From positions 28,016-92,015 of the forward strand of contig NZ_PPXC01000017.1 of NCBI RefSeq assembly GCF_002909445.1: a stretch of 64,000 nucleotides of DNA, read 5' to 3'. A program made the position numbers and the translations under genes. How positions within the stretch are numbered: the stretch's first letter is position 1; each line of letters opens with the position of its first letter. This document shows positions 8,616 to 17,762 of this stretch, piece after piece. The DNA is from Arthrobacter glacialis. Lineage in GTDB: Bacteria > Actinomycetota > Actinomycetes > Actinomycetales > Micrococcaceae. Under the pieces are notes generated by a model. It saw nothing but the letters and a program-made list of their open reading frames with translations. It was not told the origin of the DNA and made no database searches.

Positions 8616-9062
8616 TTAGCGGCGTTCCAACCAGGCCTGGAAGTTGTCCCGCGCGACGTCGGCCCGCCACCGCCATAGCTTGCAGGGCTGGGTTGAGCCG
8701 TGCCGAACTTCAAGACAGTCCGGCGCAGCGTAGGGTATGCCGCAATCCGGGCAGCAGTCAGCTTCCCAAATGGCATCGTTGACCATGACGCCATCCTGGA
8801 GCAGCTGACAGTCGCTGAAAATGCCCATCCTCATGAGCCGTGTGGCCCACTGGGTGGCACGCGGGGCATTGAGCCTCTGAAACGTTGCGGTCATGTCAAA
8901 GCCGGATTGCTTCAGAAGCGTCATGGTCCGCATGAGAAAGCAGATCATGCACTCATTGTGGTGCGGCACCATGATGGTGTCTGTCATTTCCCAAAATCGG
9001 CGCTCAATTTCTTGGTCCGAGGCATGGGACCCGTCCCCCTCGGCAGCACTATGGTGATCCAT
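8616..9062 (-). CDS. DUF2695-like protein with Cys pairs
   Basis: 148 residues from the ATG at 9062 (GGAAAGGA about 7 nt upstream). The core HNECMICFLMRTM ... RLNAPRATQWATRLMRMGIFSDCQLL matches the pattern I recall for actinobacterial DUF2695 proteins (Cys-x-x-Cys, an APRAT box and a FxDC motif). A second cluster, ADCCPDCGIPY, could bind a metal such as zinc. The function is unknown. The open frame extends far upstream to 9758, but that part overlaps the thioesterase on the other strand and is not coding. Confidence 0.65.
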   Translation of the reverse strand: MDHHSAAEGDGSHASDQEIERRFWEMTDTIMVPHHNECMICFLMRTMTLLKQSGFDMTATFQRLNAPRATQWATRLMRMGIFSDCQLLQDGVMVNDAIWEADCCPDCGIPYAAPDCLEVRHGSTQPCKLWRWRADVARDNFQAWLERR

Positions 9063-9278
9063 GGTTTTTCCTTTCCATGGGTTCAATGTCTCAGACTGGG
9101 GAACCGCCTTGAAGGGCCCTTTCTTCTTTTGTGGACAACTCCGCCGCCGGCGCTGCCTCTGGGGGAATGAATGCCGCACCCGCCCTTCGCCCGCGGCCGC
9201 CGCGCAAATAAGCCTGTGTGGCGCAAAACATGGTGAGTCGTGGCTAACATTCCATGCCACGCCCCCTCGGCGGGAGAG

Positions 9279-9284
9279 TAAATT
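9279..9284 (+). promoter_or_regulatory. -10 box of a probable leaderless thioesterase transcript
   Basis: TAAATT is followed by 6 nt and the ATG at 9291. This is the same TANNNT-N6-start geometry seen at several other genes in this window. The 228-bp gap upstream (9063-9290) holds no other feature that I can see. Confidence 0.45.
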
Positions 9285-9290
9285 ATCGTT

Positions 9291-9725
9291 ATGAGCCTTG
9301 GTGACATCACATTCCACACCCGCAAATGGGTCCGCCCCGAAGATCTCAACGCCAACGGCACCCTGTTTGGTGGCAGCCTGTTGCGCTGGATCGACGAGGA
9401 AGCAGCCATTTACGCGATCGTTCAGCTTGGCAATGGCCGGGCCGTCACCAAGTACATGTCTGAGATCAACTTTGTCTCCTCCGCCCGGCAGGGCGACTTG
9501 GTGGAGATGGGCCTGACGGCAACCCATTTTGGCCGGACGTCGTTGACCATGCGCGCTGAAGTGCGCAACATGTTCACCCGGGAATCGATTCTCACCATCG
9601 AAAAGATCGTGTTTGTGAATCTGGGCGACGACGGCAAGCCAGCACCCCACGGTTACGACTCCATCACCTACAGCCGGGACCGGGTGCCCACCCAGCACCT
9701 GGGGCACTTCGAACCCGAGGACTGA
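9291..9725 (+). CDS. Acyl-CoA thioesterase, YciA/hotdog family
   Basis: 144 residues, a single hotdog domain. The N-terminal motif LNANGTLFGGSLLRWIDEEAAIYA contains the conserved Asn/Gly and Asp residues of the YciA/BFIT thioesterase active site. The MSEINFVSSARQGDLVE strand is also typical. These cytoplasmic enzymes hydrolyse acyl-CoA esters to the free acid and CoA. It stands alone, convergent with the aminotransferase at 9768. Confidence 0.85.
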   Translation: MSLGDITFHTRKWVRPEDLNANGTLFGGSLLRWIDEEAAIYAIVQLGNGRAVTKYMSEINFVSSARQGDLVEMGLTATHFGRTSLTMRAEVRNMFTRESILTIEKIVFVNLGDDGKPAPHGYDSITYSRDRVPTQHLGHFEPED

Positions 9726-9767
9726 GCCGCCAGCCTCACCCCCGGGCCTCCTGGACAACAGCCGACG

Positions 9768-10979
9768 TCAACCTCGCCGTGTGCGCTGGAACTCTCCGGT
9801 CCGTGCCAAGGCCTCACGGACGGCGTCGTACCCGGCGGCAAAGCTCAACCGCACTGTCGAACGACCCCCGACCCCGTCAAAGTCGGAACCCGGCACCAGC
9901 GCCACTCCCGCGTCTTCCAGCAGGGCGGCGCAGTAGTGCGCCGAATCGGCAAAGCCAGCCAGCGCGGGACCTAGATTGGCATAAAAGTAAAAGGCGCCGT
10001 CCGCCGGAGCCGCATCAACCCAGCCCAGCTCGGCCACCTGGCTCAGCACATAGTCGCGGGTGCGGGAAAACTCCGCCACCGCAGCGTCCGCCTCGGCGTA
10101 GGATTGCTCGTTGAACGCCTCCAGGGCCGCCATTTGGGCCGGTGCGGGCGGGCAGAGCGCAATGTTGCCGGCCAGCGCATCAACGGCCTGGATCAAGTCG
10201 TCGGGCACAATGGCCCAGCCAAGCCGCCAGCCCGTCATGCCCCAGTACTTGGAGAAGCTGGAAATCACCACGCCCGCACGGTCAAGTTCCCAGGCACACA
10301 CGCCTTGCGGATCCACTGCGTCCGGCAAAGGGTAGGTGATGCCGTGGTAAATTTCGTCACTGACCAAGCGGACGCCATTGTCCGCGCACCAGCGGGTCAG
10401 TGCGGACAACTCGGCCCGGGACACCATGGTGCCCGTGGGATTGGCGGGCGAAGCCAGCACCAGTCCCGCCAACGGCCCGTGCTGAGCCACGGCGGCGTCC
10501 AGAATAGCCGGAGTGGGCTGGAAGCGGGTGTCCGCCCCGGCGTCGAGCTCAATCACCTCAACACCGAGCGCCTTGAGGATGTTCTTGTACGCCGGATAAC
10601 CCGGGCGGGCCAGCGCCACCTTGTCCCCCGGGTTGAATGCCGCCAAGAAGACCAGCATGAACGCGCCCGATGACCCCGTGGTGACAGCAACGTTCCCAGA
10701 AGCGATCTCCAACCCATACCAACGCTTGTAGTGCCCGGCGATTGCTTGGCGCAGCGCAGTGATGCCCAGCGGCGGCGTATATGTCAGGGCCATGGAGGAG
10801 GAGTGGAGTGCTGCAGCCCGCGCGGAAACGGCCAGGGGTGCGCCGCCGCTGGGCTCGCCGGCGCACAGGGAGATGACTGATCGCCCCTGGGCGCGGAGGT
10901 CGGCCACTCGTTGCAGGATATCCATGACAGCAAAGGGCTGCACGTTCGCGCGGCGGGCAACAGCAAGGGGTTTGCGCAT
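9768..10979 (-). CDS. Class I/II pyridoxal-phosphate aminotransferase
   Basis: 403 residues from the ATG at 10979, chosen for AGGAG 5 nt upstream; the frame runs open further to 11051. AspC-like fold: the start RRANVQPFAVMDILQRV, the ASPANPTGT motif, VSDEIYHGI, and the PLP lysine in ISSFSKYWGMTGWRLGW. It probably transaminates Asp, Ala or aromatic amino acids; the donor cannot be decided here. There is no operon partner on its strand. Confidence 0.85.
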   Translation of the reverse strand: MRKPLAVARRANVQPFAVMDILQRVADLRAQGRSVISLCAGEPSGGAPLAVSARAAALHSSSMALTYTPPLGITALRQAIAGHYKRWYGLEIASGNVAVTTGSSGAFMLVFLAAFNPGDKVALARPGYPAYKNILKALGVEVIELDAGADTRFQPTPAILDAAVAQHGPLAGLVLASPANPTGTMVSRAELSALTRWCADNGVRLVSDEIYHGITYPLPDAVDPQGVCAWELDRAGVVISSFSKYWGMTGWRLGWAIVPDDLIQAVDALAGNIALCPPAPAQMAALEAFNEQSYAEADAAVAEFSRTRDYVLSQVAELGWVDAAPADGAFYFYANLGPALAGFADSAHYCAALLEDAGVALVPGSDFDGVGGRSTVRLSFAAGYDAVREALARTGEFQRTRRG

Positions 10980-11070
10980 GTGAACTCCTGGGCAGATTCT
11001 GTTTGCACGCCGGGCAGTGGGGACGAACGTGCAAGAGTTCCAGCTTGTCACATGCCCCCGCGGATACCCA

Positions 11071-11076
11071 TACGCT
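11071..11076 (+). promoter_or_regulatory. -10 box of a probable leaderless transcript for the PTH2-like gene
   Basis: TACGCT is followed by 6 nt and a GTG start at 11083. The AAGGG directly before the GTG is too close to act as a ribosome site, which fits leaderless initiation. Confidence 0.45.
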
Positions 11077-11082
11077 TAAGGG

Positions 11083-11769
11083 GTGAGTGAATACGCCGAC
11101 AGCAGCCCCCAGGAACTGATCCAACCCATCATTTTGCTGGTAGACCGCGAGGAACCTGCCAGCGAGCAGCACGGCATTGCCGCGGCCGCACTGGCCTCCG
11201 CGCAGGCGTTCCTGCGCGACCGCGAAAATCCCGACTGGCGCCTGTGGGCATCCGGAGCGTTCGGCAAAACGGTCAGGCGTGCCGACGCCAAGGTGTTCGC
11301 CAAGGTCCTCGCCGCGTTCCCCGAGCACGTGCTGGCAACGGTTGGCGAAGCAAGCGCCGTGGGCCTGCCACCCATGCCGGCCGCTGAACTGCCCAAGCTG
11401 CTGGCCAAGTTGCAGGTTTCCGGCACGCAACTGCCACCCGGTGAGCCGCTGCCGCCCCAGCCACTGAGCATTGTGCTGAACGCGTCCCTGGAGATGTCCA
11501 CTGGCAAGGCCTGCGCCCAGGCCGCTCACGCGCTTTTCGCGTGGGTGCTGGAGTCCAAGCCGGCCGCGGTTGAGGCGTGGGCTGCCGACGGCTTCCCCCT
11601 CGGTGTCCTCGAGCTGCCGGCGAAGGAGTTCCACAAGGGTGCCCGCAAGTCGGCCGGGCCTGTCATCCAGGATGCAGGCAGGACCGAAATAGAGCCGGGC
11701 TCCACCACCGCCTATGTGACCGTTGCTGCGGAAAAGCCCCGCCCGTGGTGGAAGCGAACCAGCGCTTAA
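11083..11769 (+). CDS. PTH2-domain protein (peptidyl-tRNA hydrolase II-like)
   Basis: 228 residues, GTG start. The C-terminal ~105 residues match peptidyl-tRNA hydrolase 2: LNASLEMSTGKACAQAAHA (the family's catalytic-lysine region) and IQDAGRTEIEPGSTT (the conserved DAGRT box). The N-terminal ~120 residues are helical and not recognised. PTH2 enzymes release peptides from stalled peptidyl-tRNA. In bacteria this is usually Pth1, so a PTH2-type fusion is an accessory enzyme. Activity is inferred only. A hairpin follows at 11775-11808. Confidence 0.7.
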   Translation: MSEYADSSPQELIQPIILLVDREEPASEQHGIAAAALASAQAFLRDRENPDWRLWASGAFGKTVRRADAKVFAKVLAAFPEHVLATVGEASAVGLPPMPAAELPKLLAKLQVSGTQLPPGEPLPPQPLSIVLNASLEMSTGKACAQAAHALFAWVLESKPAAVEAWAADGFPLGVLELPAKEFHKGARKSAGPVIQDAGRTEIEPGSTTAYVTVAAEKPRPWWKRTSA

Positions 11770-11774
11770 CCCAA

Positions 11775-11808
11775 GAACGACGCCGGAACTTTAGTTCCGG
11801 CGTCGTTC
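11775..11808 (+). terminator. Hairpin after the PTH2-like gene
   Basis: Perfect 14-bp arms (GAACGACGCCGGAA and its complement) with a 6-nt loop lie 5 bp after the stop. The following TCTCGTT is only weakly T-rich. It sits between convergent genes and probably serves both. Confidence 0.7.
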
Positions 11809-11835
11809 TCTCGTTAAGTGCAACTCGCCTAAGTG

Positions 11836-13104
11836 CTACTCGGCGGCGGCGAGCTGCCCGCAGGCGCCGTCAATTTCCTTGCCGCGGGTGTCGCGCAGGG
11901 TGGTGGGCACGCCGTTGTCAATGAGCGTATTGATGAATTCCTGCATGACCTCCGGCTCCGAGGACGTCCAGATGGAGCCGGGGGTGGGGTTCAGCGGGAT
12001 CGGGTTAACGTGCACCCAGCCGCGGCCGCGCTGGTTGAGCTTCTTTGCGAGCAGCTCGGCACGCCACGGGTGGTCGTTCATGTCCTTGATCAGCGCGTAC
12101 TCGATGGAGACGCGGCGGCCCGTGACCTTGTAGTAGTTGTACGCGGCGTCAAGCGCCTCATCAACCTTCCACTGGGAGTTGACCGGGATCAGCTCATCGC
12201 GCAGTTCATCATCGGGGGCGTGCAGGGACAGCGCGAACGTGATGGCGATGCCTTCTTCGGCCAGCTTGTTGATGGCCGGGACCAGACCCACCGTGGAAAC
12301 CGTGATGCCGCGGGCTGACATGCCCAGGCCCTCGGGAGCCTCGGCTGCCATCCTGTGCACGGCCTTCATGACGCGCTTGTAGTTGGCCAGCGGCTCACCC
12401 ATGCCCATGAAAACAATGTTGGTGACGCGCTCGGCGTCGTGCCCGCCGTCGCGGCGCAGGTGGCCCAGCCCGCCCTCGGCGATGACCCGGTTGGCCTGGA
12501 CAATCTGGTCAAGGATTTCCGCGGTGGACATGTTGCGGGTCAGTCCGGCCTGGCCTGTGGCGCAGAACGGGCAGTTCATGCCGCAGCCGCACTGGCTGGA
12601 GACACACAAGGTGACGCGGCCCGTGTAACGCATCAGCACTGACTCCACGAGGGAGCCGTCAAAGAGGCGCCACAGGAACTTGATGGTGTCGCCGTTGTCC
12701 GTGGTGAGGCGCTTGACCTCTGTCAGAAGCTTGGGGAACATGGTGTCCACAATCTCGGCGCGGCGGTCCTTGGGGAGGTCGCTCATGCGCTCGGGATCGG
12801 TGGTGTAATGCTGGAAATAGTGCACGGAGAGCTGCTTGGCACGGAACGCCGGCAGGCCCATCTCCTTGAACTTCGCCTCACGCTCGGGCAGCGTCATGTC
12901 CGCCAGGTGCACCGGCGGCTGGGACACGCGCGGGGACTTGAACTGCAGCAGCGGTCGCCCTCCCGGGTCCTTGGCCTGCTTCCAGCCCTCGGTGGCAGGC
13001 ATGACCTGGGCCGCACGGCGGGCAGGACGTGTCTTGGAGGCTGTCACGGCGGATGCGGCGACGGCAGGGCTGGGGGTGTTTTCGGGGGAAGTCATCCTTT
13101 CCAT
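11836..13104 (-). CDS. rlmN: 23S rRNA (adenine2503-C2)-methyltransferase
   Basis: 422 residues, a radical-SAM enzyme that methylates A2503 of 23S rRNA and A37 of some tRNAs. The radical-SAM cysteines are in CGMNCPFC, and the motif MGMGEPLANY is diagnostic of RlmN. The C-terminal LRDTRGKEIDGACGQLA carries the catalytic cysteine. The first ~45 residues are a basic extension outside the core. The start at 13104 has GAGGGACA before it; an ATG three codons later is possible. Confidence 0.95.
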   Translation of the reverse strand: MERMTSPENTPSPAVAASAVTASKTRPARRAAQVMPATEGWKQAKDPGGRPLLQFKSPRVSQPPVHLADMTLPEREAKFKEMGLPAFRAKQLSVHYFQHYTTDPERMSDLPKDRRAEIVDTMFPKLLTEVKRLTTDNGDTIKFLWRLFDGSLVESVLMRYTGRVTLCVSSQCGCGMNCPFCATGQAGLTRNMSTAEILDQIVQANRVIAEGGLGHLRRDGGHDAERVTNIVFMGMGEPLANYKRVMKAVHRMAAEAPEGLGMSARGITVSTVGLVPAINKLAEEGIAITFALSLHAPDDELRDELIPVNSQWKVDEALDAAYNYYKVTGRRVSIEYALIKDMNDHPWRAELLAKKLNQRGRGWVHVNPIPLNPTPGSIWTSSEPEVMQEFINTLIDNGVPTTLRDTRGKEIDGACGQLAAAE

Positions 13105-13250
13105 TGTCCCTCAGTTGCCCGCTCCTGTCCCGTCTCGGCCGGGAAGATCACATTTTGCCTCATCCGGGCATCGTTTTTCGAAGGCAAGCACGACGGCGTG
13201 TGCCACGGTTCCGCGGCCCGACCACCAGTCTCCGAGCTCGCAGAAACACG

Positions 13251-13256
13251 TAGGCT
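13251..13256 (+). promoter_or_regulatory. -10 box of a probable leaderless YdcF transcript
   Basis: TAGGCT is followed by 6 nt and the ATG at 13263, in the divergent gap with rlmN. The hexamer is identical to the one before the aminotransferase at 4482. Confidence 0.45.
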
Positions 13257-13262
13257 GACACC

Positions 13263-14273
13263 ATGATTTCCCTGATTCTTGCCGTCTTTCTCGGCAGCGT
13301 GTACTTTTACCTGCGCCATAAGGACGCCCGCATGCTGCGCAATGGAATCGTGTTGGTGGCCGCCAGCTGGTTTGCACTGTTGGGAATAACGGAAATACTC
13401 GGTCAGTGGTTCCCTTGGACCCAATGGATCGCGGTTGGCATCGTAGTGCTCTCGCCGTTGGCCATTGTGGTGCTGGCCGGGTTCCTGATCAGCAACGGCG
13501 TCACCATGATGCGCAATGAGGGGCGAAGCTTAGGCAATCTTCTCGCCCTTCTGGCCGGCGTGGCCCTGTTGGGACTCCCGGTGTTCGCCGCGCTGCTCGT
13601 GGTCACGCTCAATCCGGTGGCGATCGGCTTAGCCGCACTGTTGTTTTTCTTGTGCAGCTATTTTGGCGTGGTGTTTGTGGTGTTCCTGGCTTATGCGGTG
13701 GCCTACGGGAAGATGAAGCACACCATAGACCCGGCCGCCGTGGTCATTCTGGGTTCGCAAATCATCAAGGGGAAAGTGCCGCCGCTGCTCCGCTCCCGCC
13801 TGGACAAGGGCCTTGAAGTGTATCGGGGGGCATCGGCAAAAACCGCTCCGTTGCTTATTCCAAGCGGCGGTCAGGGCTGGGACGAATCGCGGCCCGAGGG
13901 CGTCGCCATGGCCGAATATCTGGTCTCTGCCGGGGTTCCCGTGGCACATGTGGTGGCCGAGGATCAGGCTATTAGCACGGCCCAAAACCTGCAATTTTCG
14001 GCCATTGTGGCCCGTGAGCACGGCCGCGACGGCGCCCTGCTGGTCGTCACAAACAATTACCATGTGCTCCGCGCCGCACTGCTGTCCAGGAAGCTGGGGA
14101 TCAATGCCCAAGTAGTCGGCTCCCCCACGGCGCGGTACTTTTTGCCCAGCGCGTTCCTGCGCGAATTCGTCGCCATCCTTAGGGAACACAAAAAACTGCA
14201 CGTCATCATGTGCCTGCCGTTTGTGGCACTGACGGTGTCCGTGACGGCCGCCATCATCACCGTCTCACAGTGA
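13263..14273 (+). CDS. YdcF-family (DUF218) membrane protein
   Basis: 336 residues. The N-terminal ~145 residues form four or five membrane segments. The C-terminal cytoplasmic or periplasmic domain is DUF218: AAVVILGSQIIKG, IPSGGQGWDESRPEGVAMAEYL, EDQAISTAQNL and VTNNYHVLRAALLSRKLG. Relatives (SanA, ElyC, YdcF) are linked to envelope integrity and possibly bind nucleotide-like ligands. The catalytic activity is unknown. A last hydrophobic segment is at the C-terminus. Confidence 0.8.
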   Translation: MISLILAVFLGSVYFYLRHKDARMLRNGIVLVAASWFALLGITEILGQWFPWTQWIAVGIVVLSPLAIVVLAGFLISNGVTMMRNEGRSLGNLLALLAGVALLGLPVFAALLVVTLNPVAIGLAALLFFLCSYFGVVFVVFLAYAVAYGKMKHTIDPAAVVILGSQIIKGKVPPLLRSRLDKGLEVYRGASAKTAPLLIPSGGQGWDESRPEGVAMAEYLVSAGVPVAHVVAEDQAISTAQNLQFSAIVAREHGRDGALLVVTNNYHVLRAALLSRKLGINAQVVGSPTARYFLPSAFLREFVAILREHKKLHVIMCLPFVALTVSVTAAIITVSQ

Positions 14274-14323
14274 CCTCGATGACGGCGCTGCCGTTGTAAG
14301 CCACAGTAAGGGACTGCGAGCAT

Positions 14324-14376
14324 CCGCTTAAATTCAGCGGCGCGACTTTTGACAGTCTAATTATTTTCGTTATAAA
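14324..14376 (+). promoter_or_regulatory. Sigma70-type promoter of the alpha-galactosidase gene
   Basis: TTGACA (14349-14354), a 16-nt spacer and TATAAA (14371-14376) form a near-consensus promoter. The ATG at 14385 lies 8 nt after the -10, so the mRNA is probably leaderless (an in-phase choice with the ATG at 14381 is not possible). A small inverted repeat CCGCT/AGCGG at 14324-14340 precedes the -35. The CTGTGAACGTTCACAG operator of the neighbouring operon is absent. Confidence 0.7.
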
Positions 14377-14384
14377 ACTTATGC

Positions 14385-16538
14385 ATGAATATTGACGCTT
14401 CTTACGCCCAACTACATCGCGGCGGCACCTCGGTCATCGTTGACCTGAGCACACCAGGCATCCCCGCGATCGTCCATTGGGGGCCCGCCACAGGTAAGTT
14501 GCCGGAATCCGAGCTGGCGGCCATTGCCATCGCCGCGCGTCCCCAGCGCGTGTCAGGCGGAATTGACGTTCCCGCACGGTTGACGCTCCTGCCCCAGGAA
14601 GTGTTTGGGTGGCAGGGTTCACCGGCCCTCCTGGGTCAGCGCAACGGCACAGCATGGGCCAGCGCATTAAGCACGACGGCGGTCACCTCCACCGCGCACA
14701 GCCTCACCATCACCTCCGAAGACTCCGCAGCCAAACTGCGCTTGGTCACCGAAGTGGCTCTAAGCCCCCATGGCGTGCTGCAACAACGGCACACCCTGAC
14801 GAACCTGGGATCCACTGACTATCAGCTGCACCAGCTCGCCACACTCTTCCCGTTGCCTGCGACGGCCACCACCATTCAAGACGCCACTGGGCGCCATTTG
14901 AAGGAACGGTCCGTCCAGCAGCGTCCTCTCACCGTCGGCGCACACGTGCGCGAAAGTCGCCGAGGTCGTCCCGGCGCAGACGCAACACTGCTCATGTTGG
15001 CCGGTTCTGCCGGCTTTGGCCATCGCAGCGGCCTGGTCCACGGCGTCCATCTGGCCTGGAGCGGAAACCATCGGCTCAGTGCCGAACGCACCATTACCAG
15101 CGACAACTTCTTAAGTGCCGGAGAGCTGCTGCTACCCGGGGAAGTAGTGCTGGCGCCAGGGGAAAACTACTCCACCCCTTGGGCACTCGGCTCCTGGGGC
15201 ATCGGCTTGGACGAGTTGTCTGGGCGTTTCCATCAAGATTTGCGCCAACGCCCGCAGCATCCCTCCCGGCCGCGCCCTGTCACCTTGAACACCTGGGAGG
15301 CCGTCTACTTCGACCACGATCTCGCCACCTTGACGACCCTGGCAGACAAGGCCGCCGCCGTCGGCGTGGAGCGTTTTGTGCTTGACGATGGCTGGTTCCT
15401 GGGCCGCCGGGACGACACCGCCGGTTTGGGTGACTGGTTTGTTGATCCCGGTGTGTGGGCCCAGGGCCTGGGCCCCATCATCAACCACGTCCACGAGCTT
15501 GGCATGGAGTTTGGCCTGTGGTTTGAACCCGAAATGGTCAATCCTGACAGTGAGCTGGCCCGCAACCATCCCGAGTGGATTCTGCACGCCGACGGCCGTT
15601 GGCCCGCCAGTGGCCGCCAACAACAAGTGCTCAACCTGGCCCACCCGGATTGCTTTGACTACCTGCTCGAACGCATCAGTGCCATCCTTGGCGAGTACCC
15701 CATCAGCTATATCAAGTGGGACCACAACCGGGACCTGCTCGACGCCGCCGATCCGCGCACCGGCCACGCCGCTGTCCGTGAAACCACACTGGCCTTGTAC
15801 CGGTTGCTGGCGGAGCTGAAATTCTGGCACCCCGACGTGGAGATTGAAAGCTGCGCTTCCGGTGGTGCCCGCGTGGACCTTGGCATCTTGGACTACACGG
15901 ACAGGATCTGGACGAGCGACTGCATCGACCCGATCGAAAGGCTCGACAATCAGGCCAACACCGGCCTACTGGTCCCCTACGAGCTGATGGGCGCCCACAT
16001 CGGTGGGCCCATCTCGCATTCCACCCGTCGCCAACACAGCCTCGGGTTCATGGCCCGAACAGCCATCTTTGGTCACTTCGGCATCGAATGGAACATCACC
16101 GATATCAGCGAGGCACAAACCGCGGAACTTGCCCAGTGGGTGGCCTTCCACAAGGACAACCGGGAACTGTTCCACACAGGCATCTCTGTTCACGCCGATC
16201 TCGCCGATCCCGCCTTGGACGTGCGTGGTGTGGTGGCCCAGGACGGCGAGCGCGCCGTCTTTGCACTCACCCAGCGAGAAGCCTCGATTACGTACCCTTC
16301 GGGCCGGATCGCCCTGCCCGGTTTGTCCCCCGAGGGCCGCTACCGCGTGACCTTGTCGCATCCTCTCGATGACGAAGTCGGCAATGGGCAATCCCCGCTG
16401 GACTGGCCCCTGCATGAGAGCGTGCTCTCGGGCACCGTCCTGGGCGCCGTGGGCATCGCCGCCCCTGTCCTCTTCCCCGAACAATCGGTGCTCATCATGC
16501 TCGCCAGGGTTGACGCCGAAGCTGCACCAAGCAGCTAA
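14385..16538 (+). CDS. Alpha-galactosidase, GH36
   Basis: 717 residues, no signal peptide, so it is intracellular. It removes terminal alpha-1,6-galactose from sugars such as melibiose and raffinose. N-terminal beta-sandwich (to ~residue 300), then a TIM barrel beginning NTWEAVYFDHD and LDDGWF. The nucleophile is Asp446 in IKWDHNRD and the acid/base is Asp512 in WTSDCIDPIERL; ESCASGGARVD is also typical of the family. It is convergent with the LacI gene and adjacent to the beta-galactosidase/ABC operon, so imported galactosides are the likely substrates. Confidence 0.93.
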   Translation: MNIDASYAQLHRGGTSVIVDLSTPGIPAIVHWGPATGKLPESELAAIAIAARPQRVSGGIDVPARLTLLPQEVFGWQGSPALLGQRNGTAWASALSTTAVTSTAHSLTITSEDSAAKLRLVTEVALSPHGVLQQRHTLTNLGSTDYQLHQLATLFPLPATATTIQDATGRHLKERSVQQRPLTVGAHVRESRRGRPGADATLLMLAGSAGFGHRSGLVHGVHLAWSGNHRLSAERTITSDNFLSAGELLLPGEVVLAPGENYSTPWALGSWGIGLDELSGRFHQDLRQRPQHPSRPRPVTLNTWEAVYFDHDLATLTTLADKAAAVGVERFVLDDGWFLGRRDDTAGLGDWFVDPGVWAQGLGPIINHVHELGMEFGLWFEPEMVNPDSELARNHPEWILHADGRWPASGRQQQVLNLAHPDCFDYLLERISAILGEYPISYIKWDHNRDLLDAADPRTGHAAVRETTLALYRLLAELKFWHPDVEIESCASGGARVDLGILDYTDRIWTSDCIDPIERLDNQANTGLLVPYELMGAHIGGPISHSTRRQHSLGFMARTAIFGHFGIEWNITDISEAQTAELAQWVAFHKDNRELFHTGISVHADLADPALDVRGVVAQDGERAVFALTQREASITYPSGRIALPGLSPEGRYRVTLSHPLDDEVGNGQSPLDWPLHESVLSGTVLGAVGIAAPVLFPEQSVLIMLARVDAEAAPSS

Positions 16539-16554
16539 ACGCGTAGCAACACCT

Positions 16555-16595
16555 CACTGGTGGGCGGGCCCTTGAACGGGACCTGCCCACCAGTG
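16555..16595. terminator. Hairpin between convergent GH36 and lacI-type genes
   Basis: Perfect 11-bp arms CACTGGTGGGC / GCCCACCAGTG around a 19-nt centre, between two convergent stop codons (16538 and 16618). There is no clear T-tract. A bidirectional terminator is likely from position. Confidence 0.6.
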
Positions 16596-16617
16596 GAGAG
16601 TGCCGCCGTCGTACGGC

Positions 16618-17640
16618 TCAGGCGGAATCTCGCCACACGATGGATGTTTCCAGGTACACGCCACCGCGGTTGATCTCCTCGCCCCTCAGCTGGGCCAGGA
16701 CCAGTTCGGCGGCCTGCGCGCCGAGCTCGGAGGCGGGCTGGCGCACCGTGGAGAGCGGGGGGTTGGTGCGCTGCGCCCAGACGCTGTCATCGAATCCGAC
16801 CACGGCGATATCCTCGGGCACCCGGCGGCCAATCCGCTGCAGCACGCTCAACGCCCCCGCAGCAACGGCGTCCGAGGCTGCGAAAACCGCATCGATGGTG
16901 GGGCACCTTTCAAGAAGTTCGCGCATGCCGGCAATGCCGGCGTCAAAGGAGAAGTGCTCCACCATCGCTACGAGCTCGGGGCGATAACTCGATCCCAGGG
17001 CGTCCTCAAAACCGGCAAGTCGATCGGCTCCCGCTGCGCGACCCAAGGCAGAAGCGATCATGCCGATCTGCGTTCGCCCCGAGGCTTTGAGCCGTGCCGT
17101 AATCTCTGCCGCCGCCTTCTTGTTGTCGATGGACACGAAAGGAAGCGGGCGATGATTGGGCGGCAACCCCACGAAAGCCGAGGCCATGGCCAGCTGCTCA
17201 ATGAGCTCCGTGATGGGATCATTCTCGCCCGCTGAAATAACAATCGCACCGTCGATGGATCCGCCGTTGAGGTACTGCCCAATCCTGTTGACATCCAGCT
17301 CGGAATCGATAATCAAACACACCATCTGATACCCGGCTTGTGAGAGCACGGTATTCGCCCCGAGCATGATCGAGCCGATGTTTGGATCTTCCAAGAACAG
17401 CGCATGCGGCTCGTGAATGAGCAGCCCCACGGCTTGAGAGCGTTGGCGTACCAAGTTCCGGGCAGCCATGTTGGGAACATAGCCAACTTCCTTGATGGCC
17501 TTGTTCACGGCAACCCGTGCCTCATCGGAAACATAGGGTTCGCCGTTGAGGACCCTACTCACCGTTCCCCGCGAAATCCCTGCAACCGTTGCAACATCAA
17601 GAATGGTTGAGCGCTTTTTTCTGCCGGGTGAGGGAGTCAT
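16618..17640 (-). CDS. LacI-family transcriptional repressor
   Basis: 340 residues. The N-terminal helix-turn-helix TILDVATVAGISRGTVSRVLNG and the hinge helix region NMAARNLVRQRS are classic LacI. The periplasmic-binding-protein-like core binds a sugar effector (VGFDDSVWA, ending with TVRQPASELG). It lies divergent from the GH42/ABC operon, with two operator-like palindromes in between, so it most likely represses that operon and itself until a galactoside is present. The effector is not known. Confidence 0.92.
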   Translation of the reverse strand: MTPSPGRKKRSTILDVATVAGISRGTVSRVLNGEPYVSDEARVAVNKAIKEVGYVPNMAARNLVRQRSQAVGLLIHEPHALFLEDPNIGSIMLGANTVLSQAGYQMVCLIIDSELDVNRIGQYLNGGSIDGAIVISAGENDPITELIEQLAMASAFVGLPPNHRPLPFVSIDNKKAAAEITARLKASGRTQIGMIASALGRAAGADRLAGFEDALGSSYRPELVAMVEHFSFDAGIAGMRELLERCPTIDAVFAASDAVAAGALSVLQRIGRRVPEDIAVVGFDDSVWAQRTNPPLSTVRQPASELGAQAAELVLAQLRGEEINRGGVYLETSIVWRDSA

Positions 17641-17687
17641 TCCTCAACCTTACCGGGGCTGTGAAGCAAGCCGACATCGAAAATAAC

Positions 17688-17715
17688 TTGACAACTTTGT
17701 GACGCCAACCATAGT
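17688..17715 (+). promoter_or_regulatory. Promoter of the beta-galactosidase/ABC operon
   Basis: TTGACA at 17688-17693 and CATAGT at 17710-17715 with a 16-nt spacer. The first LacI-type palindrome begins right after the -10, so a bound repressor would cover the transcription start. Confidence 0.6.
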
Positions 17716-17731
17716 CTGTGTACGTTCACAG
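17716..17731. promoter_or_regulatory. LacI-type operator 1
   Basis: CTGTGTACGTTCACAG is a 16-bp palindrome with one mismatched pair and a central CG, typical for LacI-family sites. It overlaps the expected transcription start. It shares 15 of 16 bases with operator 2. Confidence 0.75.
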
Positions 17732-17762
17732 AAAATCGTTCCGCCGAATGGGGCACGCAAAC

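Noticed and set aside
8616-9758. 380-codon open frame on the minus strand covering the DUF2695 gene and the thioesterase region
   Set aside because: Only the part from 9062 has a ribosome site and family similarity. The upstream part is the antisense shadow of the thioesterase.
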